From Ignavibacteriales bacterium (lineage in GTDB: Bacteria > Bacteroidota > Ignavibacteria > Ignavibacteriales > Melioribacteraceae), in NCBI GenBank assembly GCA_020635275.1, contig JACKAA010000002.1, forward strand, positions 1-64,000: a DNA stretch of 64,000 nucleotides, in the 5' to 3' direction. Positions 51,615 through 61,008 of this stretch are shown piece after piece. Within the stretch, counting starts at the first letter, position 1. Each line of letters begins with the position of its first letter. Both the position numbers and the translations under genes were made by a program. The notes under the pieces were generated by a model. That model was given only the letters and a program-made list of their open reading frames with translations. It was not told the DNA's origin and searched no databases.

Positions 51615-51686
51615 CATTCTGAACGACTTGCCAAAAGGCAGGAGTGAAGAATCTGCTGAGATATTTCGCTTCGCTCAATATGACCA
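51615..51686. repeat. Family C mobile palindromic repeat, intergenic copy in the PDH operon
   Basis: 72 bp with terminal inverted repeats GTCATTCTGA... and ...TTCGCTTCGCTCAATATGAC. It matches the ends of the 60-bp copy inside the sorting tail at 44763-44822. It lies between aceF and lpdA, where the folded RNA could change relative expression of the E3 gene. Confidence 0.85.
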
Positions 51687-51734
51687 ATTACTATATTGAT
51701 TCCTTCTTTCGAGGGAATGAAACTTTCTTAATTA

Positions 51735-53396
51735 CTATCCTTCCAATGTTAATAGAAAGGGCTGTTCTAAAGCATTAACTACCCAGCGAATAAACCTTGC
51801 TGCGTCAGCTCCATCAATAATTCTGTGATCATATGATAATGATAAAGGCAGCATCATTCTGGGAACAAATTCACCATTTTTATAAACTTGTTCAAAACTT
51901 CCTCTAGAAACTCCAAGAATTGCAACTTCCGGTGAATTGACAATTGGTGTAAATGCTGTACCGCCTATTCCACCTAAATTACTGATTGAAAAACACCCGC
52001 CTTGTAAATCTTCTAATGTAATTTTTTTATCTCTGGCTTTTGTAGAAATTTCTGCAAGTTCAGCAGAAAGCTGTAAAATATTTTTTTTATCTACGTCTTT
52101 AATTACCGGAACAATCAAACCTTTTTCAGTATCAACAGCGACACCTATATTGAAATAATTTTTGAAAATAATTTCCTTATTATCCATATCAACACTGGCA
52201 TTAAATTGAGGAAATACTTTTAGTGCTGCGGCAATAACTTTTAATAAAATTGCTGTAACAGTTAACTTTCCTCCGGCGACCTCTGCTTTTTTAGCAAATT
52301 GTTTTCTTAGATTTTCAATATCTGTAATATCTGCTTTATCAAATTGAGTAACGTGAGGGATTGTCGCCCAAGCATAAGAAAGGTGTTCAGCTGTTTTCTT
52401 GCGAACATTGCTCATCGGTTCTTTATTAATTTTTCCCCACTTTGAAAAATCCGGTAGTGCCTCTCTCTTAATTCCTATTGGCATTCCGGCACCGCCGCTT
52501 CTTAATTTTTCATTAAAAGATTTTGCAAATTTCTTAACATCATCAATTGAAATTCTTCCTGCAGGTCCGCTGCCACTAACTTCATTAATATCAACGCCAA
52601 TTTCTCTTGCAAATCTTCTAACAGTTGGAGCAGCAGGAGCAATTTTAGTTGCAAATGATTTCTTTCTTGCAACATCAACTGATTCATTTGGTGTTACTAA
52701 TTGTTTGGTTACATCTGGTTTTGGAGTTGTAATTTTTTCTTCTTTTACTGATTCTACTGTTTTTGCCGGTTTTTCAATTGTGGTTTCTTGCTTTGCTGTA
52801 CTTTTGCCAGATTCAATAACTAAAACAACTGAACCAACTTTAGCTTTTTCACCTTCTTTAATTTTTACTTCTTTCACAACTCCTGAAAATTCTGCTGGTA
52901 CTTCTACAGTAGCTTTGTCCGTTTCAATCTCTAATAATACTTGATCTTTTTCAACTTTATCATCAGCTTTAACCAAAACTTTTGTCACATCAGCTGATTC
53001 AATATTTTCACCAAGTTCAGGAAGTTTAAATTCTATTATTCCACCTGATTGTTGTTCTTCATTTTGTTTATTCTCTTCTTTTTTAACTTCAGCTTTTGGT
53101 TCAACAACTTCTAGTTTAGGTTCTTCTTTGGGTGTTTCTTGTATAGATTCGGTTCCATTTTCTTCATCAAAAGTAAATATAACTGATCCAACTTTTACTG
53201 TATCACCATCCTTTGCATTTACGCTTTTTACTGTACCAGATTTTTCAGCCGGAACTTCAACTGTAGCTTTGTCTGTCTCAATTTCTAATAATATTTGATC
53301 GACCTCTACTGAATCACCAACCTTTACCAAAACTTTAACAATATCTGCTTGTTCTATATTCTCGCCTAATTCAGGTAATTTAAATTCAAACGCCAT
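51735..53396 (-). CDS. aceF: Pyruvate dehydrogenase E2, dihydrolipoyl acetyltransferase
   Basis: 553 aa. Two N-terminal lipoyl domains carry the lipoylation lysines K43 and K161, both in EIETDKATVEVPA. They are joined by Glu/Lys-rich linkers. A peripheral-subunit-binding domain (about 258-292, TVRRFAREIGVDINEVSGSGPAGRI) precedes the catalytic acetyltransferase domain (about 315-553) with HRIIDGADAARF. It transfers acetyl from E1 to CoA and forms the complex core. The two lipoyl domains are internally very alike, suggesting recent duplication or conversion. It lies 25 bp after aceE. Confidence 0.95.
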   Translation of the reverse strand: MAFEFKLPELGENIEQADIVKVLVKVGDSVEVDQILLEIETDKATVEVPAEKSGTVKSVNAKDGDTVKVGSVIFTFDEENGTESIQETPKEEPKLEVVEPKAEVKKEENKQNEEQQSGGIIEFKLPELGENIESADVTKVLVKADDKVEKDQVLLEIETDKATVEVPAEFSGVVKEVKIKEGEKAKVGSVVLVIESGKSTAKQETTIEKPAKTVESVKEEKITTPKPDVTKQLVTPNESVDVARKKSFATKIAPAAPTVRRFAREIGVDINEVSGSGPAGRISIDDVKKFAKSFNEKLRSGGAGMPIGIKREALPDFSKWGKINKEPMSNVRKKTAEHLSYAWATIPHVTQFDKADITDIENLRKQFAKKAEVAGGKLTVTAILLKVIAAALKVFPQFNASVDMDNKEIIFKNYFNIGVAVDTEKGLIVPVIKDVDKKNILQLSAELAEISTKARDKKITLEDLQGGCFSISNLGGIGGTAFTPIVNSPEVAILGVSRGSFEQVYKNGEFVPRMMLPLSLSYDHRIIDGADAARFIRWVVNALEQPFLLTLEG

Positions 53397-53421
53397 TTTA
53401 TTTCTCTAATTTAATTTTCAA

Positions 53422-56097
53422 TTATGAATGAATTGGATTACTTTTTGAATGATTTATTTTTAAATCCTTCATTGCTTTTTTAACCGTTTCCTTATCAATC
53501 TTACCATCTTCATGCAAAGCATACAATGTTGTATAAACAATATGTTTAGCATCAACTTCAAAGAAATCTCTAAGAGCAGTTCTGCTTTCACTTCTACCAA
53601 AACCAAGTGTTCCCAATGTAGTTAATTTACCAGGGAGCCAATCAGAAATTGAGTCGGAAAGAATTTGTGAATAATCAGAAGCAGAAATAAAAACTCCTTT
53701 TTCTCCTTCTGTAACTTTCTGGATATATGCTTGTTTTCTTTCCTTATCAGGATTCATTCTGTTCCATCTATCAGTTTCTAATGCATCATAATGCAAGTTT
53801 TTATAGCTTGTAACACTCCAAACATCAGCAGATACGTTGTAATCTTTTTCTAAAATATCATGTGCTTTCAAAACTTCATTTAGAATTGATCCGCTGCCTA
53901 AAAGATGAGCTTTAATTTTATCATCTTTTTTACCTGCTTTATATTTGTACATACCTTTAATAATTCCATCTTTACAATCTTTAGGCATTTCTGGCATTGC
54001 ATAGTTTTCATTCATTACTGTGATATAGTAATAGCAATCTTCCTGAAGCTCGTACATCCTATAGATTCCATCACGAATAATTACAGCAAGTTCATATGCA
54101 AATGCTGGATCATAAGCTTTTACCGTTGGAATATTGTGTGCCATAATATGACTTTGTCCATCTTGATGCTGTAATCCTTCTCCGGCTAAAGTTGTTCTGC
54201 CAGCAGTACCTCCAATTAAAAACCCTTTGCATTGCATGTCCGCTGCAGCCCAAGCTAAATCACCAATTCTTTGGAATCCGAACATTGAATAGAAAGTGAA
54301 AAACGGAATCATATTAATTCCATGTGTTATATATGCAGTTCCGGCTGCAATAAATGAAGACATTGATCCGGCTTCGGTAATTCCCTCCTCCAAAATTTGT
54401 CCATTGACTGCTTCTTTGTAATATAATAAACTATCTCTGTCAACTGGTTCATACAATTGACCACGTGTAGAATAAATTCCCACTTGTCTAAATAATGCCT
54501 CCATACCAAATGTTCTTGCTTCATCAGGAACAATAGGAACAATAAGTTTACCTACTTCTTTATCCTTTAAGAGTTTTGTTAAAATTCTAACATATACCAT
54601 TGTTGTTGAAACTTCTCTTCCTTCTGTTCCCGAATAAAATTCTTTAAATAATTCGTCAGAAGGTGTTTGAAGCTTTTGGTTACGTTTAACTCTTTTAGGA
54701 ACATAACCTCCTAATTCATGTCTTCTCTTTTTCAGATAAGTAATCTCTGGGCTGTCTTCTTCTGGTCTGTAAAATGGAGCATTAACAACATCTTCATCAG
54801 AAAGTGGAATTCCAAAGCGGCTTCTAAATTCTTTTAATTCATCTTCATTTAATTTCTTTTGAGAATGTGTAATATTTTTTCCTTCGCCGGCTTCACCAAG
54901 TCCATAACCCTTAACCGTTTTAGCTAAAATTACTGTTGGTTTTCCTTTTACACCAACAGCAGATTTGAAAGCGGCATAAACTTTTTCAGGATCGTGGCCA
55001 CCTCTTTTCATTTTTTCTAAATCTTCATCAGTGTAATGTTTTACTAATTCTAAGAGTTCAGGATATTTGCCGAAGAAATGTTCGCGAATATAAGCTCCGC
55101 CTTCAACAATATATTTTTGAGATTCACCATCAACTATTTCATTCATTCTTTTTGTAAGCAATCCGGTCTTATCAGCTTCTAATAATGGATCCCAATCACT
55201 TCCCCAAACAACTTTAATTGCATTCCATCCGGCACCTCTAAAAACTGCTTCTAACTCTTGAATAATTTTGGAATTTCCTCTTACAGGACCATCTAATCTT
55301 TGTAGATTACAATTAATTATGAATATTAAATTGTCTAATCCTTCCCTTGCGGCTAACGAAATAGCACCTAATGTTTCAGGTTCATCAGTTTCACCGTCAC
55401 CTAAAAATGCCCAAACTTTTGATTCACTTGCAGATTTTAAACCTCTATTCTCTAAGTACTTATTAAAGCGGGCTTGGTAAATTGCCATTATTGGACCTAG
55501 ACCCATTGATACTGTTGGAAATTCCCAAAAATCCGGCATTAGACGAGGATGAGGATAAGATGAAAGTCCGCCGCCCGGTTTTAGCTCATGACGGAAATTG
55601 TGCAGTTTTTTTGAATCAAGTCTACCTTCTAAATATGCTCTTGCGTAAATACCAGGAGCGGCATGGCCCTGAAAATAAATTTGATCACCATCGTTATTAT
55701 TATCTTTTCCTCTGAAGAAATGATTAAATGCAACCTCATACAAGGTCGCTGCAGAAGCATAGGTTGAAATATGTCCGCCAATTCCCGGATCAAGTTTATT
55801 AGCACGCACAACCATTGCCATTGCATTCCAACGAACTAAGCTTTTTATTCTGCGTTCAATTTCTCTACCACCTGGAAATTTTGGCTCCTGATCTTTAGGA
55901 ATTGTATTAATATATGGCGTATTTGCTGTAAATGGAAGATCAACTCCAGCTTCATGTGCATAAGTATCTAAATCATGTAAAAGTTGTCTAACTCTTTCGG
56001 GGCCGCTGTTTCTTAAAACAAATTCAAGAGATTCCAGCCATTCACGAGTTTCTAATTCCTGAATTTCCTCTAAATTTTCTTTTTTGATATCATCCAT
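53422..56097 (-). CDS. aceE: Pyruvate dehydrogenase E1, homodimeric AceE type
   Basis: 891 aa, the usual length for single-chain AceE. The thiamine diphosphate-binding motif is AFLGDGETDEPETLGAIS to IINCNLQRLDGPVRGN. Other AceE motifs are GHISTYASAATLYEVAFNHFF, GGLSSYPHPRLMPDFWEFPTVSMGLGP and GRTTLAGEGLQHQDGQSH. The enzyme decarboxylates pyruvate and acetylates the E2 lipoyl arm. The homodimeric AceE form contrasts with the E1-alpha/E1-beta form found in many related bacteria. It is first of a three-gene operon. A 14-bp palindrome (56266-56279) lies about 170 bp upstream in an otherwise empty 216-bp gap. AAAGGAAAA serves as ribosome site. Confidence 0.96.
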   Translation of the reverse strand: MDDIKKENLEEIQELETREWLESLEFVLRNSGPERVRQLLHDLDTYAHEAGVDLPFTANTPYINTIPKDQEPKFPGGREIERRIKSLVRWNAMAMVVRANKLDPGIGGHISTYASAATLYEVAFNHFFRGKDNNNDGDQIYFQGHAAPGIYARAYLEGRLDSKKLHNFRHELKPGGGLSSYPHPRLMPDFWEFPTVSMGLGPIMAIYQARFNKYLENRGLKSASESKVWAFLGDGETDEPETLGAISLAAREGLDNLIFIINCNLQRLDGPVRGNSKIIQELEAVFRGAGWNAIKVVWGSDWDPLLEADKTGLLTKRMNEIVDGESQKYIVEGGAYIREHFFGKYPELLELVKHYTDEDLEKMKRGGHDPEKVYAAFKSAVGVKGKPTVILAKTVKGYGLGEAGEGKNITHSQKKLNEDELKEFRSRFGIPLSDEDVVNAPFYRPEEDSPEITYLKKRRHELGGYVPKRVKRNQKLQTPSDELFKEFYSGTEGREVSTTMVYVRILTKLLKDKEVGKLIVPIVPDEARTFGMEALFRQVGIYSTRGQLYEPVDRDSLLYYKEAVNGQILEEGITEAGSMSSFIAAGTAYITHGINMIPFFTFYSMFGFQRIGDLAWAAADMQCKGFLIGGTAGRTTLAGEGLQHQDGQSHIMAHNIPTVKAYDPAFAYELAVIIRDGIYRMYELQEDCYYYITVMNENYAMPEMPKDCKDGIIKGMYKYKAGKKDDKIKAHLLGSGSILNEVLKAHDILEKDYNVSADVWSVTSYKNLHYDALETDRWNRMNPDKERKQAYIQKVTEGEKGVFISASDYSQILSDSISDWLPGKLTTLGTLGFGRSESRTALRDFFEVDAKHIVYTTLYALHEDGKIDKETVKKAMKDLKINHSKSNPIHS

Positions 56098-56265
56098 TGC
56101 TTATATTTTCCTTTAATTAAAATTCTCTTAGTCTAATAAAAGTTATTCTGTCTGAATAAAAATTATAATTTTGAGTTATTTTCGCAATTTTTTCCAAACT
56201 TTTTAATATTTAATATGCAAATTACTATAGTTTTACTGAATTTCCAAATTGTGCTCTTGTTAATT

Positions 56266-56279
56266 GTTGCATATGCAAC
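56266..56279. promoter_or_regulatory. 14-bp palindrome upstream of the PDH operon
   Basis: GTTGCATATGCAAC is a perfect palindrome between the RsbU-like stop and aceE start, about 170 bp before the aceE ATG. It could be a repressor site for the operon. No family is recognised and chance occurrence is possible. Confidence 0.3.
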
Positions 56280-56313
56280 TTAAATATTTTTATACCGATA
56301 GGATTTTTATTTT

Positions 56314-57414
56314 CTAGTTACGTTTTAAGATAATAATTGAAAGGTCGTCGTGTGTTTTAGCATCGCCGATAAAATGTTTAACTTGCTGTAGAATTTTTTT
56401 GCCCAATTCTTCCGGAGTTGTATATGTTAATTTTTCTAAGGATGAAAATAATCTTTCGGTCCCTAAAAAATTTCCGGTAACATTTCTAGCTTCAGTCACT
56501 CCATCAGAAAAAGCAATAAAATAATCATCTTTTTTGAGATCAATTATTTCGGATTTAAATTTGGTATCTCCAATTAAACCAAGTGCAACATTTCCTTTTT
56601 CAAGTTTTACTAGCTTACCTTCTTTTATAACAACTGGAGGTAAATGACCTGCATTAATAATTTCTAAATCATCTTTATTTTCATTAAGCTGAATATAAAC
56701 CATTGAAGCAAAACTATTAGGTAAAATATCTTTGTGAAAAGCGTGATTTAATTTATAGAAAAACTCGGGCAATGATTTGTGTTCAGGTGAAAGTGCTCGA
56801 ATAATTGTTTGTAGTTTTGCCATCAGCAAAGCAGCACCTAAACCTTTACCGGAAACATCCGCAATTGTAACTCCAAATCTGCCTTCATCATGTTTTATTA
56901 TATCTACAAGATCACCGCCAACATCATTAGCAGGCTGTGTGTATAGCCAAATCATCCAACCATTAACTTCAGGATTGCTTTCAGACATTAATGCCTTTTG
57001 AACTGTGCGGCCAGCGTTTAATTCATCTTTTGCAACAAGTTTATCTTTTAATTCCAACATCAAAACAAATAAGATTAATATTCCCCCAAAAATACTAGTG
57101 TTTGTAGAAAGACTTACATCTCCTCCGCTTAAACCAAATTTACCAGGAAGAATTAATAAAATTATACCAAGAATTAAAACCAATCTGCGAGTTGGTGTTA
57201 ACTTTAATAAAAGCTCACTTAAAAGCCACCACGTCATAATGAAAAAGCGTTTTACTTTTCCCATTCCGGCAAGTTGAGCTTTTCTTTCATCATTAAGATA
57301 GTACTCTTTTAAATCTTCAAAATCAGAAGAAATATTACTGCGGAATCCGCCCCCGGAGATATCATCTCTTATTGTATTATACAGTTTTCTATTTTGATTT
57401 TGTTGGTTTTCCAT
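56314..57414 (-). CDS. RsbU/SpoIIE-type PP2C serine phosphatase, membrane-linked
   Basis: 366 aa. An N-terminal soluble part (1-60) and hydrophobic segments (about 55-70, 78-93 and 105-120) precede a PP2C/SpoIIE phosphatase domain (about 150-366). Metal-binding motifs are DVGGDLVDI, TIADVSGKGLGAALLMAKLQTIIRA, INAGHLPPVVI, FSDGVTEARN and KTHDDLSIIIL. Such enzymes dephosphorylate anti-sigma-factor antagonists or similar Ser/Thr-phosphoproteins to control partner switching. No antagonist (STAS) or anti-sigma gene is present nearby. The gene lies between mfd and aceE without obvious linkage to either. Confidence 0.9.
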   Translation of the reverse strand: MENQQNQNRKLYNTIRDDISGGGFRSNISSDFEDLKEYYLNDERKAQLAGMGKVKRFFIMTWWLLSELLLKLTPTRRLVLILGIILLILPGKFGLSGGDVSLSTNTSIFGGILILFVLMLELKDKLVAKDELNAGRTVQKALMSESNPEVNGWMIWLYTQPANDVGGDLVDIIKHDEGRFGVTIADVSGKGLGAALLMAKLQTIIRALSPEHKSLPEFFYKLNHAFHKDILPNSFASMVYIQLNENKDDLEIINAGHLPPVVIKEGKLVKLEKGNVALGLIGDTKFKSEIIDLKKDDYFIAFSDGVTEARNVTGNFLGTERLFSSLEKLTYTTPEELGKKILQQVKHFIGDAKTHDDLSIIILKRN

Positions 57415-57482
57415 AGCAAAATTTTGTGTCTTTATTTATTGAGACGATCAAATCTTAATTAAGTTGCACACAATATAGATTA

Positions 57483-60400
57483 CTAAACATCAATTTTATA
57501 AATAAATAATAATTTTTTTATAAAACTTATAACCGAATTTAATGTCTCTTCTGGAGAATTAAATTTATTATCACTTTCTAATTTCATCGATTCTTTATTC
57601 TGAACAAATTTAATTTCTTTAGAATATTCGGTAATTATTAATTGCATTAAATCTTGGAATTTAGTTTGATAAAATTCTTCTTTTTCAGGTTTTGGAAGGA
57701 TAAGTGCTATTTTTTTTCTGGTAATTACAATTCTATCAAACTGAGCAAATGAAGCATAAAACCTTAAAACTGCCGTAAGAATTAAACGATTTATTATAAC
57801 AGGAAACTTTCCAAACTTATCAATCATTTCGTCTTTAATTTCATCTAATTCTTCAATTTTTAGCATTGAAAATAACGCCTGATAAAAACTTAACCGGTCG
57901 GATTGATCAGGCATAAATGATTTTGGAATTCCAACTTCAAAATATGTATCAATTGTTGGTTCTGATCTATCAATATGTTTTGGCAAATCTTTGAATACGT
58001 CTTTAAATTCATCTTGTTTTAATTCTTCAACAGCTTCATCCAAAAGTTTAACATACATTTCAAAACCTACTGTATCTATTGATCCGGACTGCTCGGTTCC
58101 CAATAAATTTCCTGCACCGCGGATTTCCAGATCTCGCATTGCCAAATTAAATCCGCCTCCAAGTTCAGTAGATTCTTCAATTGCCTGCAAACGTTTCACT
58201 GCTTTTTGTGTTATTGTATCTAATGAAGGAACCAAAAAATAACTGTAGGCTTGTCTATCAGATCTTCCCACTCTTCCTCTTAATTGATGAAGTTCTGCAA
58301 GACCAAATCTATCGGCTCGATTAATTATGATCGTGTTAACATTTGGAATATCTAATCCGCTTTCAATAATTTTTGTAGAAATTAGAACATCAGCTTCTTT
58401 GTTCATAAAGCTGTAAATAACTTTTTCAAGCTGAGCCGGTTTCATTTGGCCATGAGCAACTAAAATTCTAATTTGAGGAATGTGACGTTGTAGATAAGCT
58501 GCAATTTTTTCAATTGATTGAACTCTATCATGCACAAAATATATTTGTCCTTTTCTCTGAATTTCTTCTAAAATCCATTGCCGAATTTTAATAATGTCAA
58601 AAGTTTCAACCTTAGTATAAATTGGCTGCCTGTTAGGCGGCGGCGTTGCTATAATTGATAAATCTCTCGCTCCCAATAAACTTAGGTTTAAGGTTCTTGG
58701 TATTGGTGTAGCAGTTAAAGTTAATGTGTCAACATTCACTCGTATTTGTTTTAACTTTTCCTTTGCCATTACACCAAAACGATGTTCTTCGTCAATAATT
58801 AACAATCCTAAATCTTTAAATACAATATCTTTGGAAAGCAATCTGTGAGTTCCAATAACAACATCAACTTTTCCTTCTGATAATTCTTTTACAATTTCAT
58901 TCTGTCTTGATTTGGTTGCAAACCTTGAAAGCGCAGCAACTTTAACTGGAAATTGAGAAAGTCTTTCTCTAAATGTATTATAATGCTGTTCAGCTAAAAT
59001 TGTAGTTGGAACCAATAAACCAACTTGTTTACCATCACTTACAGCTTTAAAAGCAGCTCTAACAGCAACCTCCGTTTTACCAAATCCTACGTCACCGCAA
59101 ACCAGCCTATCCATTGGATTTTCTTGTTCCATATCCAATTTAACATCTTCGGTAACTTTTGCTTGGTCAGGTGTTGGTTCATACAAAAATGATGCTTCCA
59201 ATTCCTTCTGCCAAACCGTATCAGCATTAAACGCAAACCCAACCGCAGCTTTTCTCTTAGCGTAAAGTTTAATTAAATCTCTCGCAGCATCTTTAATCTT
59301 TGACTTAACTTTTTTCTTAGCACTTCTCCATTCATTACTTCCTAAAGAGGTTAATTTTGGAGGAGCTTTATCACCAGAAGAATATTTTTTAATAAGTGAT
59401 AAATAGTTCATATTGAGGTAAACAATTCCGCCTTCTGCATAAAGAATTTTAATTGTTTCCTGCTCAACCATTCCGATTTTTATAGTTTCCAAACCAGCAT
59501 ATTTTCCAATACCAAAATTTTCATGAACTATAAAATCACCAATTTTTAATGATGCAAATTCTTTGACTCTGGATTTTTTAATTTTTTGACGTTTTGAAAT
59601 TTTTGTTCGGTAAGGTTTGTTGAATGCTTGATAATCAGTAAGTACTAATACCTTTTCATCTTTTAAATAGAAACCTTCTTTTATTGCTAGAACTTTGATC
59701 TTTACTTTTCCATCATCCAGCAATTGATTAAGATCATCATTAAAACTTGCAAGCAGATCAAAAAGCCTTCTTGCTTGAATTTCATTTTCAGCTGTTAAAA
59801 ATATTTTTACATCTTTATCAGTAAATTCTTTTAACGTATTAAACAAAAGTGTAAAATTTGAATTGATTACCGGTGCTGACGTTAAATTTAATTTGAATTG
59901 ATCGTTTTGACTTCCAAGTGAATCTTCAATAAACCATTTTGCACTTTTTTGAAATAAGTTTTCTACACTTAATTCTTCAACAAACTCAATTTTGTTTTTT
60001 TCAATAACTTTAGATTTATCTTCAGCTTCAAGTAATTCATTTTTTAATTCATCATCAAGGTCATCCAAATCAATTTGTTTCGTTTTATAAGATTCCTTTT
60101 TGCGGAGGTTATTTAATTCATAAGAAGCCGCAAATACTATTGGATTATCTAAATAATCAAAAATGTCTGAGGTATATGAAACATCGGCAGATTCAATTGA
60201 AGAAGCAAGAGTAATTGCCTCTATCCTACCAGATGATCTCTGACTTTCAGGATCAAATAGTCTTATAGATTCTAAAAAATCCCCATCAAATTCAAGCCTG
60301 CAAGGATGTTCTTCACTGTAGGACCAAAAATCAATTATGGAACCTCTGACTGCAAAATATCCGGGATCTGCAACAAATTTATCACTATTATAATTCAGTT

Positions 60401-60845
60401 CCGTTAAATACTCAACTAAATCATCATAAGTTATATCAGTTCCAACTTCAAGTTTGGTTGTACTTTTCTCAATTTCATCTTTATCAGGTAATTTTACTTT
60501 TAACAGATCATATGTGGAAACAATAATAGATTTTTTTCTATTCCTAATTGTTGTTAATCGCTCTTGAATTGATTCAATTTCAATGCTGTCTATTTGTACA
60601 AGTTTATCTTCCAACCCTATTATGGATAATTCAACATGTAATTCATTAACTTGCTGTCTATTTGGAAGCAGTAAAATTATTTGATCAAATTCTTTCTGTA
60701 ACAGAGAGATTAGTATTGATTTTGAAGAACCAAACAATACTGAGGAATAAAAAACATTTGAGCTTTTAAGAGATTTATGAAATTCACTTCTTAATTTTTG
60801 AAAAATATTTAAGGAAGAAATTTCTTTAAGAAAATCATTTTCCAT
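57483..60845 (-). CDS. mfd: Transcription-repair coupling factor
   Basis: 1120 aa. UvrB-like N-terminal domains (about 1-330, including FVADPGYFAVRGSIIDFWSY) are followed by a CarD-like RNA polymerase-interacting domain (about 420-500, FASLKIGDFIVHENFGIGKYAGLE). The RecG-like SF2 translocase has Walker A VCGDVGFGKTEVA, DEEH box LLIIDEEHRFGVMAKEKL, TATPIPRTL, and the later LHQLRGRVGRSDRQAYSY with the TRG-type region behind it. A C-terminal TRCF domain ends the protein. It removes stalled RNA polymerase and recruits UvrA. Size and order are normal. Confidence 0.96.
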   Translation of the reverse strand: MENDFLKEISSLNIFQKLRSEFHKSLKSSNVFYSSVLFGSSKSILISLLQKEFDQIILLLPNRQQVNELHVELSIIGLEDKLVQIDSIEIESIQERLTTIRNRKKSIIVSTYDLLKVKLPDKDEIEKSTTKLEVGTDITYDDLVEYLTELNYNSDKFVADPGYFAVRGSIIDFWSYSEEHPCRLEFDGDFLESIRLFDPESQRSSGRIEAITLASSIESADVSYTSDIFDYLDNPIVFAASYELNNLRKKESYKTKQIDLDDLDDELKNELLEAEDKSKVIEKNKIEFVEELSVENLFQKSAKWFIEDSLGSQNDQFKLNLTSAPVINSNFTLLFNTLKEFTDKDVKIFLTAENEIQARRLFDLLASFNDDLNQLLDDGKVKIKVLAIKEGFYLKDEKVLVLTDYQAFNKPYRTKISKRQKIKKSRVKEFASLKIGDFIVHENFGIGKYAGLETIKIGMVEQETIKILYAEGGIVYLNMNYLSLIKKYSSGDKAPPKLTSLGSNEWRSAKKKVKSKIKDAARDLIKLYAKRKAAVGFAFNADTVWQKELEASFLYEPTPDQAKVTEDVKLDMEQENPMDRLVCGDVGFGKTEVAVRAAFKAVSDGKQVGLLVPTTILAEQHYNTFRERLSQFPVKVAALSRFATKSRQNEIVKELSEGKVDVVIGTHRLLSKDIVFKDLGLLIIDEEHRFGVMAKEKLKQIRVNVDTLTLTATPIPRTLNLSLLGARDLSIIATPPPNRQPIYTKVETFDIIKIRQWILEEIQRKGQIYFVHDRVQSIEKIAAYLQRHIPQIRILVAHGQMKPAQLEKVIYSFMNKEADVLISTKIIESGLDIPNVNTIIINRADRFGLAELHQLRGRVGRSDRQAYSYFLVPSLDTITQKAVKRLQAIEESTELGGGFNLAMRDLEIRGAGNLLGTEQSGSIDTVGFEMYVKLLDEAVEELKQDEFKDVFKDLPKHIDRSEPTIDTYFEVGIPKSFMPDQSDRLSFYQALFSMLKIEELDEIKDEMIDKFGKFPVIINRLILTAVLRFYASFAQFDRIVITRKKIALILPKPEKEEFYQTKFQDLMQLIITEYSKEIKFVQNKESMKLESDNKFNSPEETLNSVISFIKKLLFIYKIDV

Positions 60846-61008
60846 AATTTAAAAATAGTATACAGTTTACCCTACACTTATTGCAAGGCATAAGTAATTA
60901 TAATAGTAATTTTAGTAAATCTTTCTGCAAATTCAGCAGTCCAAATTTAATATAATTTAACCAAAGTTTGATTATATTTTAATACTGAAAAATAAGGGAA
61001 CTTTTCTC

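Noticed and set aside
52399..52944. 181-codon open frame on the plus strand opposite aceF
   Set aside because: It is the antisense of a well-conserved E2 gene; its length reflects low stop-codon frequency in the lipoyl and linker codons, and it has no ribosome site or recognisable domain.
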